Assembly: GCA_903858085.1 (NCBI GenBank)
Contig: CAIOHJ010000016.1
Coordinates: forward strand, 1-35,925
DNA length: 35,925 bases
Source of the DNA: an uncultured Chloroflexota bacterium
Lineage (GTDB): Bacteria > Chloroflexota > Anaerolineae > Caldilineales > Caldilineaceae
Direction of reading: 5' to 3'
The notes beneath the pieces were generated by a model, which was given only the letters and a program-made list of their open reading frames with translations, made no database searches and had not been told where the DNA came from. Positions 1-7,353 of this stretch are shown here, piece after piece (position 1 is the stretch's first letter; the number at the start of each line of letters is the position of its first letter). Both the position numbers and the translations under genes were made by a program.

Positions 1-349
1 CCAGGCCACTGTCGATCTCCTCAAAATAAAAAAAGGTCGCTACCTGCTCCTGGAAAATGAGCGAGCCATGGATGAAGCGGCTCTCTACAACGCGCACCAT
101 ACGGCTCCGCTGCAGCAACAACGCCCTCTCCTGAAAAATCGGCCCGGCAATTTCCGACACCCGCTGGACAATCTGGGGACGGCGGGTCTCCACACCCAGG
201 CGCAAAAATTCGTCGTTTCCCCCCAAATTTTCGACAAAATAACGATAGGGGCCCCCCAGATCGCTCTCCACCTCCATCTTGAGCTTGAGGGTCAGCACGC
301 GCTGCAACACAGAAGAAGGTGTGGCCCCTTTGCGGAGTGTTGGTTCCAT
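1..349 (-). CDS. Hypothetical protein, 5' part only (runs off the window)
   Basis: An open frame on the minus strand begins with ATG at 349 and is still open at base 1, giving 116 residues (MEPTLRKGATPSSVLQ...). An AGGAAGGA ribosome-binding site lies 5 bases before the ATG, and a TATAAT element lies about 50 bases upstream. The product is charged and soluble-looking, with a Phe/Tyr-rich stretch near the cut end. It has no signal peptide, no membrane segment and no helix-turn-helix that I can see, so I do not recognise the family. It is divergent from the dehydratase-family gene at 765. The start signals make a real gene likely; the function is unknown. Confidence 0.6.
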   Translation of the reverse strand, partial: MEPTLRKGATPSSVLQRVLTLKLKMEVESDLGGPYRYFVENLGGNDEFLRLGVETRRPQIVQRVSEIAGPIFQERALLLQRSRMVRVVESRFIHGSLIFQEQVATFFYFEEIDSGL

Positions 350-377
350 CAAATCCTTCCTGTACTCGTTGTAAAAG

Positions 378-391
378 ACAGGTCGACCTGT
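378..391. promoter_or_regulatory. Perfect 14-bp palindrome, candidate operator
   Basis: The sequence ACAGGTCGACCTGT is its own reverse complement. It lies just downstream of the predicted transcription start of the minus-strand gene, where a bound repressor would block initiation. The GGT-NN-ACC core resembles operators of GntR/FadR-type regulators such as UxuR and ExuR. That comparison is by eye only, and no such regulator is in the window. Confidence 0.45.
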
Positions 392-400
392 CCCCATGCA

Positions 401-409
401 ATTATACCA
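401..409 (-). promoter_or_regulatory. Extended -10 promoter for the minus-strand gene at 349
   Basis: Read on the minus strand the bases are TGGTATAAT, a consensus -10 preceded by the TGn extension. No good -35 sits at 16-18 bp, which is usual for extended -10 promoters. The expected start near 394 gives a leader of about 45 bases. Confidence 0.5.
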
Positions 410-708
410 GGAAGCCTCTTTCCAGTGGCGGAAACCGTCAAGGAAAAACTCGATGCAAGCCTTCACTGCACAACAACAGCCGTCGCCGGTGTGGCAGCTG
501 ACTGCAACTTCCCGCATCCGGACCGCAGCAGGCCCTCTCAGGAGGATACCCGTTATTGTTTCATCTCGGCCCCCCTGAACGGTTCCGATTGAACCCCTGC
601 CCCCACACCGTGTTACAATCAATTCCCTGGCGTCGACCAGAGGCCCCTCTGCCCAGTGAAGCCTCCTGGCACCGGCCAGAGCCCACACCCGCTCAACGCC
701 CGGACGTT

Positions 709-737
709 TTGCAATAGGTCGCTGCCTGGATTGTATT
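709..737 (+). promoter_or_regulatory. Weak sigma-70-like promoter candidate for the dehydratase-family gene
   Basis: TTGCAA (709-714) and TGTATT (732-737) are 17 bp apart, each matching consensus at four of six positions. The start would fall near 744, only about 20 bases before the ATG at 765. Confidence 0.35.
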
Positions 738-764
738 CATTTTTTGACCGGTTGGAGAATCTGT

Positions 765-3458
765 ATGCAGACTGCTGACACGTACGAACTTGCCGCCGTC
801 GCCCGCCTGCCTATGCCCGGCGACAACACCGCCATCGCCACCCGCCGCCTCGAAGCCGGCGAACGGGTCACCGTCGATGGCCACCCGCACCCGCTCTCCC
901 ATACCGTGCTGGAAGGACACCGCTTCGCAGTGCGCCCGATCCGCGCCGGCGAACGGCTCCTCTCTTGGAACCTGCCCTTCGGAACCGCCCTGCAGCCGAT
1001 CGAGCCCGGCACCTATGTCTGCAACGAACGCACCCTCCACTCGCTGCGGCTGCGCAGCGTGCGCGCCGAGCTGCCCGACCAGCCCAACTTCGCCGACAGC
1101 GCAATCGACTACCACCTCCACCCGGCCACCTTTCAACCTGCCCCGCCCCCCCCAGCAATCGAGTCCCCCCCCTCTTTCTGGGGCTTTCAACGGAGCCCCG
1201 CCCGCGGGGTCGGCACACGCAATTTTATCCTCCTGCTCGGCACCAGTTCGGCCACCGGCAGCTTTGTGCGCGCCCTCGAAGAACGGCTCCAAGGGCTGGC
1301 CAAAGCGTGGCCCAATCTCGACGGCATCGTCGCCGCCGCCCACACCGAGGGCAGCGTCCCCGCCGCCAACAACCACCAACATGTCCTGCGTACCCTGGCC
1401 GGCTTCCTGGTCCACCCCAACGTCGGCGCCGTGCTCGCCGTCGATGCCGGCTGGGAACCGATCAACAACACCGTGCTGCGCAGCTTCCTGTCCGAAAACG
1501 GCTACCCCATCGATGACACCCTGCATGCGTTTATGTCGCTGGAAGCATCGTTTGAAGACAGCTTGCAAACCGCCACCGCCCATGTGCTGCGCTGGCTGGA
1601 AACCGTCAACGCCACCCCACGGACCCTGGTCCCCGCTGCCCACCTCAAAGTCGCCCTGCAATGCGGCGGCTCCGATGCCTTTTCCGGGATCTCGGCCAAC
1701 CCCCTGATCGGCTGGGCCGCCCACCATTTTGTCCGCTGCGGCGGTTATGCCAACATCGCCGAAACCCCCGAGCTGATCGGCGCCGAACCCTATATGCTGG
1801 CCCGCGTCAAAAATCTCGCCACCGCCGAACGCTACCTGGCCATCCGCCAACGCTTTATCGACTATGCCGCCGCTCACGATACCTCCGCCGAAGGCAATCC
1901 GTCAGATGGCAACAAGTTTCGTGGACTCTACAACATCATCCTCAAATCGATCGGCGCCGCCCAGAAAAAACACCCGGACACCCGGCTCGATGGCGCACTC
2001 GACTACAGCGAACCCATGCCTGAACCCGGCTTTTACTTTATGGACACCCCGGGCCTGGATCTGGAAAGCGTCGCCGGACAGGTAGCCTCCGGCTGCACCG
2101 TGATCTATTTCACAACCGGCAACGGCTCGGTCACCAATTTCCCCTTCGTGCCCACCCTCAAGGTCGTCACCACCACCCCCCGCTTCGAACTCCTCTCCAA
2201 AGACATGGATGTCAACGCCGGCGCCTACCTCGACGGCGTCCCTATGGAACAGCTCGGCCTGGATCTGGTCGAACGAACCCTGCGCGTCGCTTCAGGCGAA
2301 CGCACAACCGGCGAACTGGCCGGCCACGCCCAGGTGCAGATCTGGCGCAACTGGCGCCAACAGCCCGGCACCGCCGCAGAGAGACCCAGCAGCCCCCGCC
2401 CCACCCGAGCCCCCCTGCCGGTCCAGCCCCCCCTCTCCCCCCTGACCTTCCACTACCCCGCCCTCGCTGCCGCCGGGGGCCCCGTCTTCGAACAGGTCGG
2501 CATGGTGATTCCCACCAGCCTCTGCGCCGCCCAGGTCGCCCGCCTGGCCGCAGAGCGGCTCAACCGCCGCAAAGTCGGGCTCGGCCCGACACGCACCCGG
2601 TATGTCTCCCTGGTCCACACCGAAGGTTGTTCCGATGCGACCGGCGCCGCCATCACAATGTCAGCGCCCACCCTGCTCGGTTACGCAACCCACCCCATGG
2701 TGGAACGCTGCCTGCTGCTCGAACATGGCTGCGAGGTGATGCACAACGACTTCATGCGCCGCTCGCTAAGCGAACGCGGCTGCGATCTCCACCGCTTCGG
2801 CTGGGCCAGCGTACAGCTGGACGGCGGCATCGCCCAGGTCCTCGACCGCATCGAACATTGGTTCCACACACACCCTGCCGCCCCCGCACACCCTGCCGAG
2901 GGGAGCCTCGCCACCCTGCGCATTGGCCTGGTCGCCACTGCCCCGCTCCCCCCCGCCGCCGCCCGCAGCCTGGCCCACGTCGCCACCGCCGTTGCCGCCG
3001 CCGGCGGCACAGTCGTCGCCGCCGAGTCCGGCTACCTGCCCCATACCCCCTCCTTCGTCGAACAGACACTGCTCCCCCCCACCCCCTGGAGCCCCTCCCT
3101 GGCATACGCCGAACAGCCACTCCATCCAGGATTCCACATCATGGCCACCCCCACCGACCACCCAGTCGAAATTCTGACCGGGCTGGGGGCCACCGGGGTG
3201 GATGCCGTGCTGGCCTACGTCGGCGCACACCCCATCCAAGGCCACCCACTCGTGCCAGTTCTCGAGCTGGCAGCCGACTGCCCAGCCGACCGCCGCGCAG
3301 AATTGGATCTCTTCCTCAGCGGCGACGACACCCACTGGGCCAGCCAGATCCTGGAAAAGCTGGGCGACCTGGCCAGCCACCGATCCATCCCCCAACGGCT
3401 CCAGCTGGGCAACATCGACTTCCAGATCGCCCGCGGGCTGATGGGGATCTCCCTCTGA
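765..3458 (+). CDS. UxaA-family (altronate/galactarate dehydratase) protein with a duplicated catalytic region
   Basis: The 897-residue product starts at ATG 765, behind GGAGA at 754-758; an in-frame TTG at 744 is a worse start. Residues 1 to about 90 look like the SAF domain. From about 150 to 530 comes a GD_AH_C domain with QCGGSD (Cys300), an FMDTPG segment and a GNGS loop. From about 575 to 897 a second, diverged copy follows: PTSLC (Cys587), HTEGC (Cys622) and EHGCE...HND (Cys656, His660). UxaA proteins are normally about 500 residues, so this is nearly double. From memory of the family, lobe-1 cysteines of copy 1 are lost (HTEGS at 193-197) but kept in copy 2, while copy 2 lacks QCGGSD. 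The family dehydrates hexonates to 2-keto-3-deoxy acids using iron. Family membership is confident, substrate unknown. Confidence 0.8.
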   Translation: MQTADTYELAAVARLPMPGDNTAIATRRLEAGERVTVDGHPHPLSHTVLEGHRFAVRPIRAGERLLSWNLPFGTALQPIEPGTYVCNERTLHSLRLRSVRAELPDQPNFADSAIDYHLHPATFQPAPPPPAIESPPSFWGFQRSPARGVGTRNFILLLGTSSATGSFVRALEERLQGLAKAWPNLDGIVAAAHTEGSVPAANNHQHVLRTLAGFLVHPNVGAVLAVDAGWEPINNTVLRSFLSENGYPIDDTLHAFMSLEASFEDSLQTATAHVLRWLETVNATPRTLVPAAHLKVALQCGGSDAFSGISANPLIGWAAHHFVRCGGYANIAETPELIGAEPYMLARVKNLATAERYLAIRQRFIDYAAAHDTSAEGNPSDGNKFRGLYNIILKSIGAAQKKHPDTRLDGALDYSEPMPEPGFYFMDTPGLDLESVAGQVASGCTVIYFTTGNGSVTNFPFVPTLKVVTTTPRFELLSKDMDVNAGAYLDGVPMEQLGLDLVERTLRVASGERTTGELAGHAQVQIWRNWRQQPGTAAERPSSPRPTRAPLPVQPPLSPLTFHYPALAAAGGPVFEQVGMVIPTSLCAAQVARLAAERLNRRKVGLGPTRTRYVSLVHTEGCSDATGAAITMSAPTLLGYATHPMVERCLLLEHGCEVMHNDFMRRSLSERGCDLHRFGWASVQLDGGIAQVLDRIEHWFHTHPAAPAHPAEGSLATLRIGLVATAPLPPAAARSLAHVATAVAAAGGTVVAAESGYLPHTPSFVEQTLLPPTPWSPSLAYAEQPLHPGFHIMATPTDHPVEILTGLGATGVDAVLAYVGAHPIQGHPLVPVLELAADCPADRRAELDLFLSGDDTHWASQILEKLGDLASHRSIPQRLQLGNIDFQIARGLMGISL

Positions 3459-3464
3459 CTGGAC

Positions 3465-3494
3465 TGGCGGGTGCAGGAGGCCCTGCACCCGCCA
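3465..3494. terminator. Hairpin between convergent genes
   Basis: A perfect 13-bp stem (TGGCGGGTGCAGG and its complement) with an AGGC loop sits 6 bases after the plus-strand stop and 21 bases beyond the minus-strand stop. There is no T-run, so it may act for both genes or mainly protect 3' ends. Confidence 0.65.
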
Positions 3495-3515
3495 GCACAT
3501 CCTGTTCGCACCCCC

Positions 3516-4907
3516 TCACAGCACAGCAGAAGTCAGCTGACGTCGCGTCCACTCGTTGAGCAGCGGGTCCCCCGTCTCCTCCAGCCAGCCAAGCAGCGAG
3601 CCGCGCAGTTCCCCCAACCTGGCCGCCAGGCCAGGGTCCGCCGCCAGGCCAGGGTCCGCCGCCAGGTTGTGCAGTTCACCAGGATCTGCAGCCAGATGGT
3701 AGAGCTCGTCTTCGGCCGTGAGGTTCCAGATGTATTTCCAATGGCGCGTGCGCACCATGCGCTGGCTGTAGGCACCGAACTGCGCACCATGATAGCTGGC
3801 AAAAACATGGTCTCGACGGGCCTGCGGCTGCCCGTCGACCAGCCCCACCAGATCATGCCCCACAAAACTGGCCGGCGGCTCAACCCCCGCTGCCACACAA
3901 AAGGTGGCCGCCAGATCCAGCGCAGCCGTCAACAACGTGTCGACCGTCCGCCCCGCCGGTAGCCGCCCCGGCCAACGCAGAAGCAACGGCACCCGCATCA
4001 CATCGTCGTACATCACGTAATGCTTGTCGATCATGCCGTGGCCACCACAAAGATCGCCGTGGTCGCTCGTGTAGACCACCAACGTCTCCTCCGCCACCCC
4101 CAAGGCGTCCAGACGGTCAAGCAACCGCCCGACCTGGTGGTCGATCAACGCCACCACCCCCAGATAACGCGCCACAACCGGCGCCCAACGCTCCCATCCC
4201 CACCCCTCAATCCCCCACGAACGCAGCTGCTGACGCTGAATGTAGGGCTTGTGGGCCAATGAATCCGGAAAACTGGCCCACGGCTCCAGCCGAGCCGGAT
4301 CCACCAAAGAGGCGTAGGGCTCGGGAGGGCGAGAAGGCAAATGGGGCTCCTCCGGATCCCAGCGAATGAAAAATGGACGGCCCTCCTCTACAGCAGCGTC
4401 GAGCTGCTGCAGCACCTGATCCGCCCCCCAGCCAGGCGCACTCTGCGCCGGGGTGGCCGCCCGATCCGCTTCGCCAAACCACCCCCCCGGCTCTGGCGGC
4501 AACCCCTGCTGCTGCCGCCAGAGCCGATAGGTGGCAGCAGCCACATACCTCTCAAAACCACAGGCCGCCGGCGACCCTTCCAACCCGACCGACCACTTGC
4601 CTACATAGCCCAGCCGATAGCCCTGACGTTGAAGCAGCTGGCTGAAGAGCGGCAGCTGCTCCGACGCCGGACGGTATCCCTCACTGCCAGGATTCACCAG
4701 ACAGCCATGCTGGGTCGGGTAGAGCCCGGTCAACAGCGAAGTGCGCGCAGGGGTGCAAACCGCAATCGGGCAGAACGCTTGAGAAAAATTGACCCCCTCC
4801 GCCGCCAGACGATCCAGATTGGGCGTCGGAACAGCCCGGTGGCCATTTACCCCCAGCGCATCGGCACGGTGCTGGTCGACATGAATCAACAAAATGTTGC
4901 AGGCCAT
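3516..4907 (-). CDS. Type I sulfatase (formylglycine-dependent), cytoplasmic
   Basis: The 463-residue product carries the sulfatase signature CTPAR at Cys51, the residue converted to formylglycine by a maturase encoded elsewhere. An N-terminal metal site lies around Asp11-Gln12, and a later YTSDHGD segment supplies further metal ligands. The ATG at 4907 is chosen because GGGGAGGGGGGA sits directly before it; an ATG at 4925 would place that site inside the protein. No signal peptide is visible, so it probably desulfates an imported or periphery-released small substrate. It lies 27 bases after the TIM-barrel gene and is probably co-transcribed with it. Near the C terminus an 18-bp tandem repeat encodes LAADPG twice. 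The substrate cannot be told from sequence; choline-sulfatase, glycan-sulfatase or phosphonate-hydrolase relatives are possible. Confidence 0.88.
   Translation of the reverse strand: MACNILLIHVDQHRADALGVNGHRAVPTPNLDRLAAEGVNFSQAFCPIAVCTPARTSLLTGLYPTQHGCLVNPGSEGYRPASEQLPLFSQLLQRQGYRLGYVGKWSVGLEGSPAACGFERYVAAATYRLWRQQQGLPPEPGGWFGEADRAATPAQSAPGWGADQVLQQLDAAVEEGRPFFIRWDPEEPHLPSRPPEPYASLVDPARLEPWASFPDSLAHKPYIQRQQLRSWGIEGWGWERWAPVVARYLGVVALIDHQVGRLLDRLDALGVAEETLVVYTSDHGDLCGGHGMIDKHYVMYDDVMRVPLLLRWPGRLPAGRTVDTLLTAALDLAATFCVAAGVEPPASFVGHDLVGLVDGQPQARRDHVFASYHGAQFGAYSQRMVRTRHWKYIWNLTAEDELYHLAADPGELHNLAADPGLAADPGLAARLGELRGSLLGWLEETGDPLLNEWTRRQLTSAVL
3622..3666. repeat. 18-bp tandem repeat inside the sulfatase gene
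   Basis: The unit GCCGCCAGGCCAGGGTCC occurs at 3622-3639 and 3640-3657, followed by half a unit. It is in frame and adds LAADPG units to a surface-like stretch near the C terminus. Copy number may vary between strains. Confidence 0.85.
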
Positions 4908-4934
4908 TCCCCCCTCCCCGCACAAAGCCCAACA

Positions 4935-5930
4935 CTACTTGGCAAAGGCAGCGTCGAAAGCCACCACAGAAGGGGTAAAATCCATCCGCCGCATCAACGC
5001 CAGCGACTCAGGTGCCCCAAAGTCCCGATCCATGCCGCTGTCTTCCCATTCGATCGAGAGCGGCCCCTGATAGCCAATCCGATTCAAAGCCCGCACGATC
5101 GGGTCCCACTTGACATCCCCCCGCCCCGGAGAAACAAAGTCCCACCCCCGCCGCCGGTCGCCAAAGCTCAGATGCGACGACAAAATGCTGTTGCGCCCGT
5201 TCAGACTGACTTTGGCATCTTTGATATGGGCGTGGAAGATGCGCTCCGGGAAGGCATAGATCAGCTCGGTTGGGTCGATAAACTGGTGCACCAGATGGCT
5301 GGGGTCAAAGTTGATCCCAAAGGCCGGATGCCCCCCCACCGCCGCCAAAGCCCGCTCAAAGGTAAAAAGATCGTAGGCGATCTCGGTCGGGTGAACCTCC
5401 AACCCAAAACGTACCCCCTCCGCCTGAAAGACATCCAGGATCGGAGCCCACCGGTCGGCAAAATCTTGGTAGCCCGCCTCGATCTCGGCGTCGCTGGTCG
5501 GCGGAAAAAAGTAGAGCTTGTGCCAGACACTGCTCCCGGTAAAGCCGTTGACCAGATCGACCCCAAAACGCCTGGCCGCCCGAGCCACATTCTTGACCTC
5601 CTCCGCCGCGCGCTGACGCACCCCCTCCGGCTGCCCGTCTCCCCAGATCCGTTCGGGCAAAATGCTCTTGTGCCGCTCGTCGATCGGGTCGCAGACACAC
5701 TGGCCCACCAGGTGGGTGCTGATCGCCCAGCAGCCCAACCCATGCTGCGCCAGCAGGTCACGTTTCTCCCGCACATACCGGTCGCTCTCCAATGCCTTGT
5801 CCACCTCGAAGTGGTCCCCCCAACAGGCCAGCTCCAGCCCATCAAAGCCCCAGCCGCTGACTTTCTTAGCCAGTTCCGCCAGCGGCAAATCCGCCCACTG
5901 GCCCGTAAACAAAGTAACAGCTCTCGACAT
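4935..5930 (-). CDS. Sugar phosphate isomerase/epimerase-like TIM-barrel protein (AP-endonuclease 2 / IolE-type fold)
   Basis: The 331-residue product has the xylose-isomerase-like barrel pattern. The metal-binding residues expected for the family are recognisable at Glu198 (GLEVHP), Asp229 (NFDPSH), His255 (HAHIKD) and Glu314 (IEWED). Family members isomerise, epimerise or dehydrate sugars and cyclitols. AGGAAAGGAA precedes the ATG at 5930. The gene is first in a minus-strand pair with the sulfatase, which suggests joint handling of a sulfated sugar or cyclitol. There is no signal peptide, so it acts in the cytoplasm. Fold and metal site are confident; the exact reaction is not determinable. 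Confidence 0.82.
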   Translation of the reverse strand: MSRAVTLFTGQWADLPLAELAKKVSGWGFDGLELACWGDHFEVDKALESDRYVREKRDLLAQHGLGCWAISTHLVGQCVCDPIDERHKSILPERIWGDGQPEGVRQRAAEEVKNVARAARRFGVDLVNGFTGSSVWHKLYFFPPTSDAEIEAGYQDFADRWAPILDVFQAEGVRFGLEVHPTEIAYDLFTFERALAAVGGHPAFGINFDPSHLVHQFIDPTELIYAFPERIFHAHIKDAKVSLNGRNSILSSHLSFGDRRRGWDFVSPGRGDVKWDPIVRALNRIGYQGPLSIEWEDSGMDRDFGAPESLALMRRMDFTPSVVAFDAAFAK

Positions 5931-5952
5931 GGTACGTTCCTTTCCTCTCTAC

Positions 5953-5978
5953 TCTTGGAGATTGTAATCTTGGAGATT
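5953..5978. repeat. Paired TCTTGGAGATT repeats flanking a -10 element
   Basis: TCTTGGAGATT occurs at 5953-5963 and 5968-5978, 15 bp apart. The second copy lies within AATCT-TGG-AGATT, itself an inverted repeat. They lie on both sides of the minus-strand TACAAT at 5966-5961, the placement expected of an operator controlling the TIM-barrel and sulfatase genes. Confidence 0.45.
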
Positions 5979-5988
5979 CGTCTGTCGT
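5961..5988 (-). promoter_or_regulatory. Promoter candidate for the TIM-barrel/sulfatase pair
   Basis: On the minus strand, ACGACA (5988-5983) and TACAAT (5966-5961) are separated by 16 bp. The -10 is good and the -35 matches at four positions. The start would fall near 5954, about 24 bases before the ATG at 5930. Confidence 0.4.
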
Positions 5989-6268
5989 TGCTTGAATGAA
6001 CCGCTGCGGCACCACAGCTGTCAAAATGACACGTACAACGATTTTCGTCAAATTGGCGATCAAAGCAACAGCCGCATCCGGTTCGGTCATTTTGAATTTT
6101 GAATCGTCCAAATCCAGTACTTCACAAATCGCACGCGCAGGAAACCCTCTTCCACTTCTCTTCCCGGCCTCGCATGCGGCAAAATCGTGAACTGCTGAAC
6201 TCTGAAAAACCGCTCCCAGAATGGCCAGACCAGCAGCGAAAAATGCCAAACATTGCAATTGAGCTTAC

Positions 6269-6297
6269 TTGCAAATTATCTACAAAATCTGTACAAT
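6269..6297 (+). promoter_or_regulatory. Sigma-70-like promoter of the rhodopsin gene
   Basis: TTGCAA (6269-6274) and TACAAT (6292-6297) are exactly 17 bp apart in AT-rich DNA. The start is expected near 6304, giving a leader of about 120 bases. Confidence 0.6.
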
Positions 6298-6385
6298 TCA
6301 GCTGATCTCTACTACAAATTGAAATATGCACTCTTCGACGTCCTGTAACTGGTTTTCACCAAATCTTTGTTGTTGCGCGTCCTAC

Positions 6386-6403
6386 TTTTGTTTTCAAACA
6401 AAA
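6386..6403 (+). promoter_or_regulatory. AU-rich hairpin just before the rhodopsin ribosome-binding site
   Basis: TTTTGTTT and AAACAAAA form a perfect 8-bp inverted repeat with a two-base gap, ending 8 bases before AGGAGG (6412-6417). It is weak thermodynamically and could tune translation or RNA stability. Confidence 0.35.
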
Positions 6404-6422
6404 CCATTTTTAGGAGGAACTG

Positions 6423-7190
6423 ATGTCTGGTATTACACTCCCTACCCTTTCCGTAGGCGAATATGGGCTGGTCTACAACATGCTTTCGTTTGCGTTGGCC
6501 GCCATGATCGGCAGCCTGCTCTTTTTTGTGCTGGCGCGCGATCTGGTGAGCCCCAAGTACCGCATGGCTCTGATTCTCTCCGCCATCGTCGTCCTTGTGG
6601 CCGGCTACCACTATTTTCGTATCTTTGAGAGCTGGACCTCCGCCTACACGCTGAGCAACGGCCAATTTGTGGCCTCCGGGGAACCCTTCAACGACGGCTA
6701 CCGCTATATGGACTGGCTGCTGACCGTCCCGCTGCTGGTCGCAGAGCTGGTCGCTGTGCTGACACTGCCCAAAGAGAAGAGTGGCAGCCTGACCGCACGC
6801 CTGGTGCTGGCCGCTGTGCTGATGATCGTCCTGGGCTACCCCGGGGAGACCTCCACCGACATCGCCACGCGCGCCATCTGGGGATTCCTCAGCACCCTGC
6901 CCTTTGTGTACATTCTGTGGATCTTGTGGGGTGAACTCAACAAAGCCGCAGGAACACAGTCTCCTTATGTGCAGATTCTGCTGCGCAACACCCGCCTGCT
7001 GCTCCTGGGCACCTGGGGCTTTTATCCGATCGTCTACCTGCTGCCCATGCTGGGCATCTCTGGCTCCGCTGCCCTGGTCGGCGTCCAGGTAGGCTACAGC
7101 ATCGCCGATGTGCTGGCGAAATGTGGCTACGGGGTGATGATTTTCATGATCGCCCGCGCCAAGATGGCTGCAGAAGAAAAAGTAAAGTAG
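6423..7190 (+). CDS. Xanthorhodopsin-type light-driven proton pump (microbial rhodopsin)
   Basis: The 255-residue, seven-helix protein binds retinal at Lys233 (ADVLAK) in helix G. Helix C reads RYMDWLLTVPLLVAE, giving Asp97, Thr101 and Glu108, the DTE set of outward proton pumps; Asp97 is the proton acceptor and Glu108 the donor. His63 in helix B matches the histidine paired with the acceptor in proteorhodopsins. Leu105 predicts green absorption. In helix E, IWGFLST aligns with bacteriorhodopsin VWWAIST, so Trp138 becomes Gly154, the gap that lets a carotenoid antenna contact retinal in xanthorhodopsin. Trp198 and Tyr201-Pro202 line the pocket in helix F. AGGAGG lies 5 bases before the ATG. 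The gene is monocistronic between its own promoter and a strong hairpin. No retinal or carotenoid synthesis genes are in the window. Confidence 0.95.
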   Translation: MSGITLPTLSVGEYGLVYNMLSFALAAMIGSLLFFVLARDLVSPKYRMALILSAIVVLVAGYHYFRIFESWTSAYTLSNGQFVASGEPFNDGYRYMDWLLTVPLLVAELVAVLTLPKEKSGSLTARLVLAAVLMIVLGYPGETSTDIATRAIWGFLSTLPFVYILWILWGELNKAAGTQSPYVQILLRNTRLLLLGTWGFYPIVYLLPMLGISGSAALVGVQVGYSIADVLAKCGYGVMIFMIARAKMAAEEKVK

Positions 7191-7250
7191 CCAAGGCTGA
7201 ACTCTTTTCCCCCACATTGCCTCTCGACCGGCAAAGCCGCCCCACATGGT

Positions 7251-7292
7251 TAGATTGCGCTGCCTGCAAGTTTTTGCAGGCAGCGCAATCTA
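7251..7292 (+). terminator. Strong 19-bp terminator-like hairpin after the rhodopsin gene
   Basis: The arms at 7251-7269 and 7274-7292 pair perfectly over 19 bp around a GTTT loop. It lies 60 bases after the rhodopsin stop and just before the next promoter. No U-run follows. Confidence 0.75.
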
Positions 7293-7303
7293 TTGCAAGC
7301 CGC

Positions 7304-7332
7304 TTGACAACTTTGCAGGAATCGATTAGAGT
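7304..7332 (+). promoter_or_regulatory. Promoter of the polyol-type importer operon
   Basis: A consensus TTGACA (7304-7309) is followed after 17 bp by TAGAGT (7327-7332). The start is expected near 7339. The same two hexamers with the same spacing precede the other binding-protein gene at 33113-33141. Confidence 0.65.
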
Positions 7333-7338
7333 AGAGGT

Positions 7339-7353
7339 ATCGTCGGCAACGAT
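7339..7353. promoter_or_regulatory. Palindrome at the transcription start, candidate operator
   Basis: ATCGT-CGGCA-ACGAT begins at the predicted start site. The position suits repression by a LacI- or GntR-type regulator, but no regulator is encoded nearby. Confidence 0.4.

Larger units (their letters stand above)
350..764. other. Divergent intergenic control region
   Basis: This 415-base stretch separates two divergent genes. It holds an extended -10 promoter for the minus-strand gene (401-409), a perfect 14-bp palindrome (378-391) and a weak promoter candidate for the plus-strand gene (709-737). Between about 410 and 700 I see no credible gene; the short frames there lack ribosome-binding sites. 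Confidence 0.5.
5931..6422. other. Divergent intergenic region before the rhodopsin gene
   Basis: This 492-base region is clearly more AT-rich than the flanking genes. It contains the promoter and paired repeats of the minus-strand TIM-barrel unit (5953-5988), a small inverted repeat TGTCA-AAA-TGACA (6019-6031), the rhodopsin promoter (6269-6297) and a leader hairpin (6386-6403). Between about 6040 and 6260 I see no supported feature. Confidence 0.55.

Noticed and set aside
744..764. Upstream TTG start for the dehydratase-family gene
   Set aside because: The GGAGA site fits the ATG at 765, and the TTG would sit at the predicted transcription start.
693..1877. 394-codon open frame on the minus strand
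   Set aside because: It lies fully antisense to the dehydratase-family gene, is Gly/Ala/Asp-rich from the GC-biased complement and has no motif or ribosome-binding site.
5866..6258. 130-codon minus-strand frame before the TIM-barrel gene
   Set aside because: It overlaps the supported start of that gene and its promoter; the product has no recognised pattern and no ribosome-binding site.
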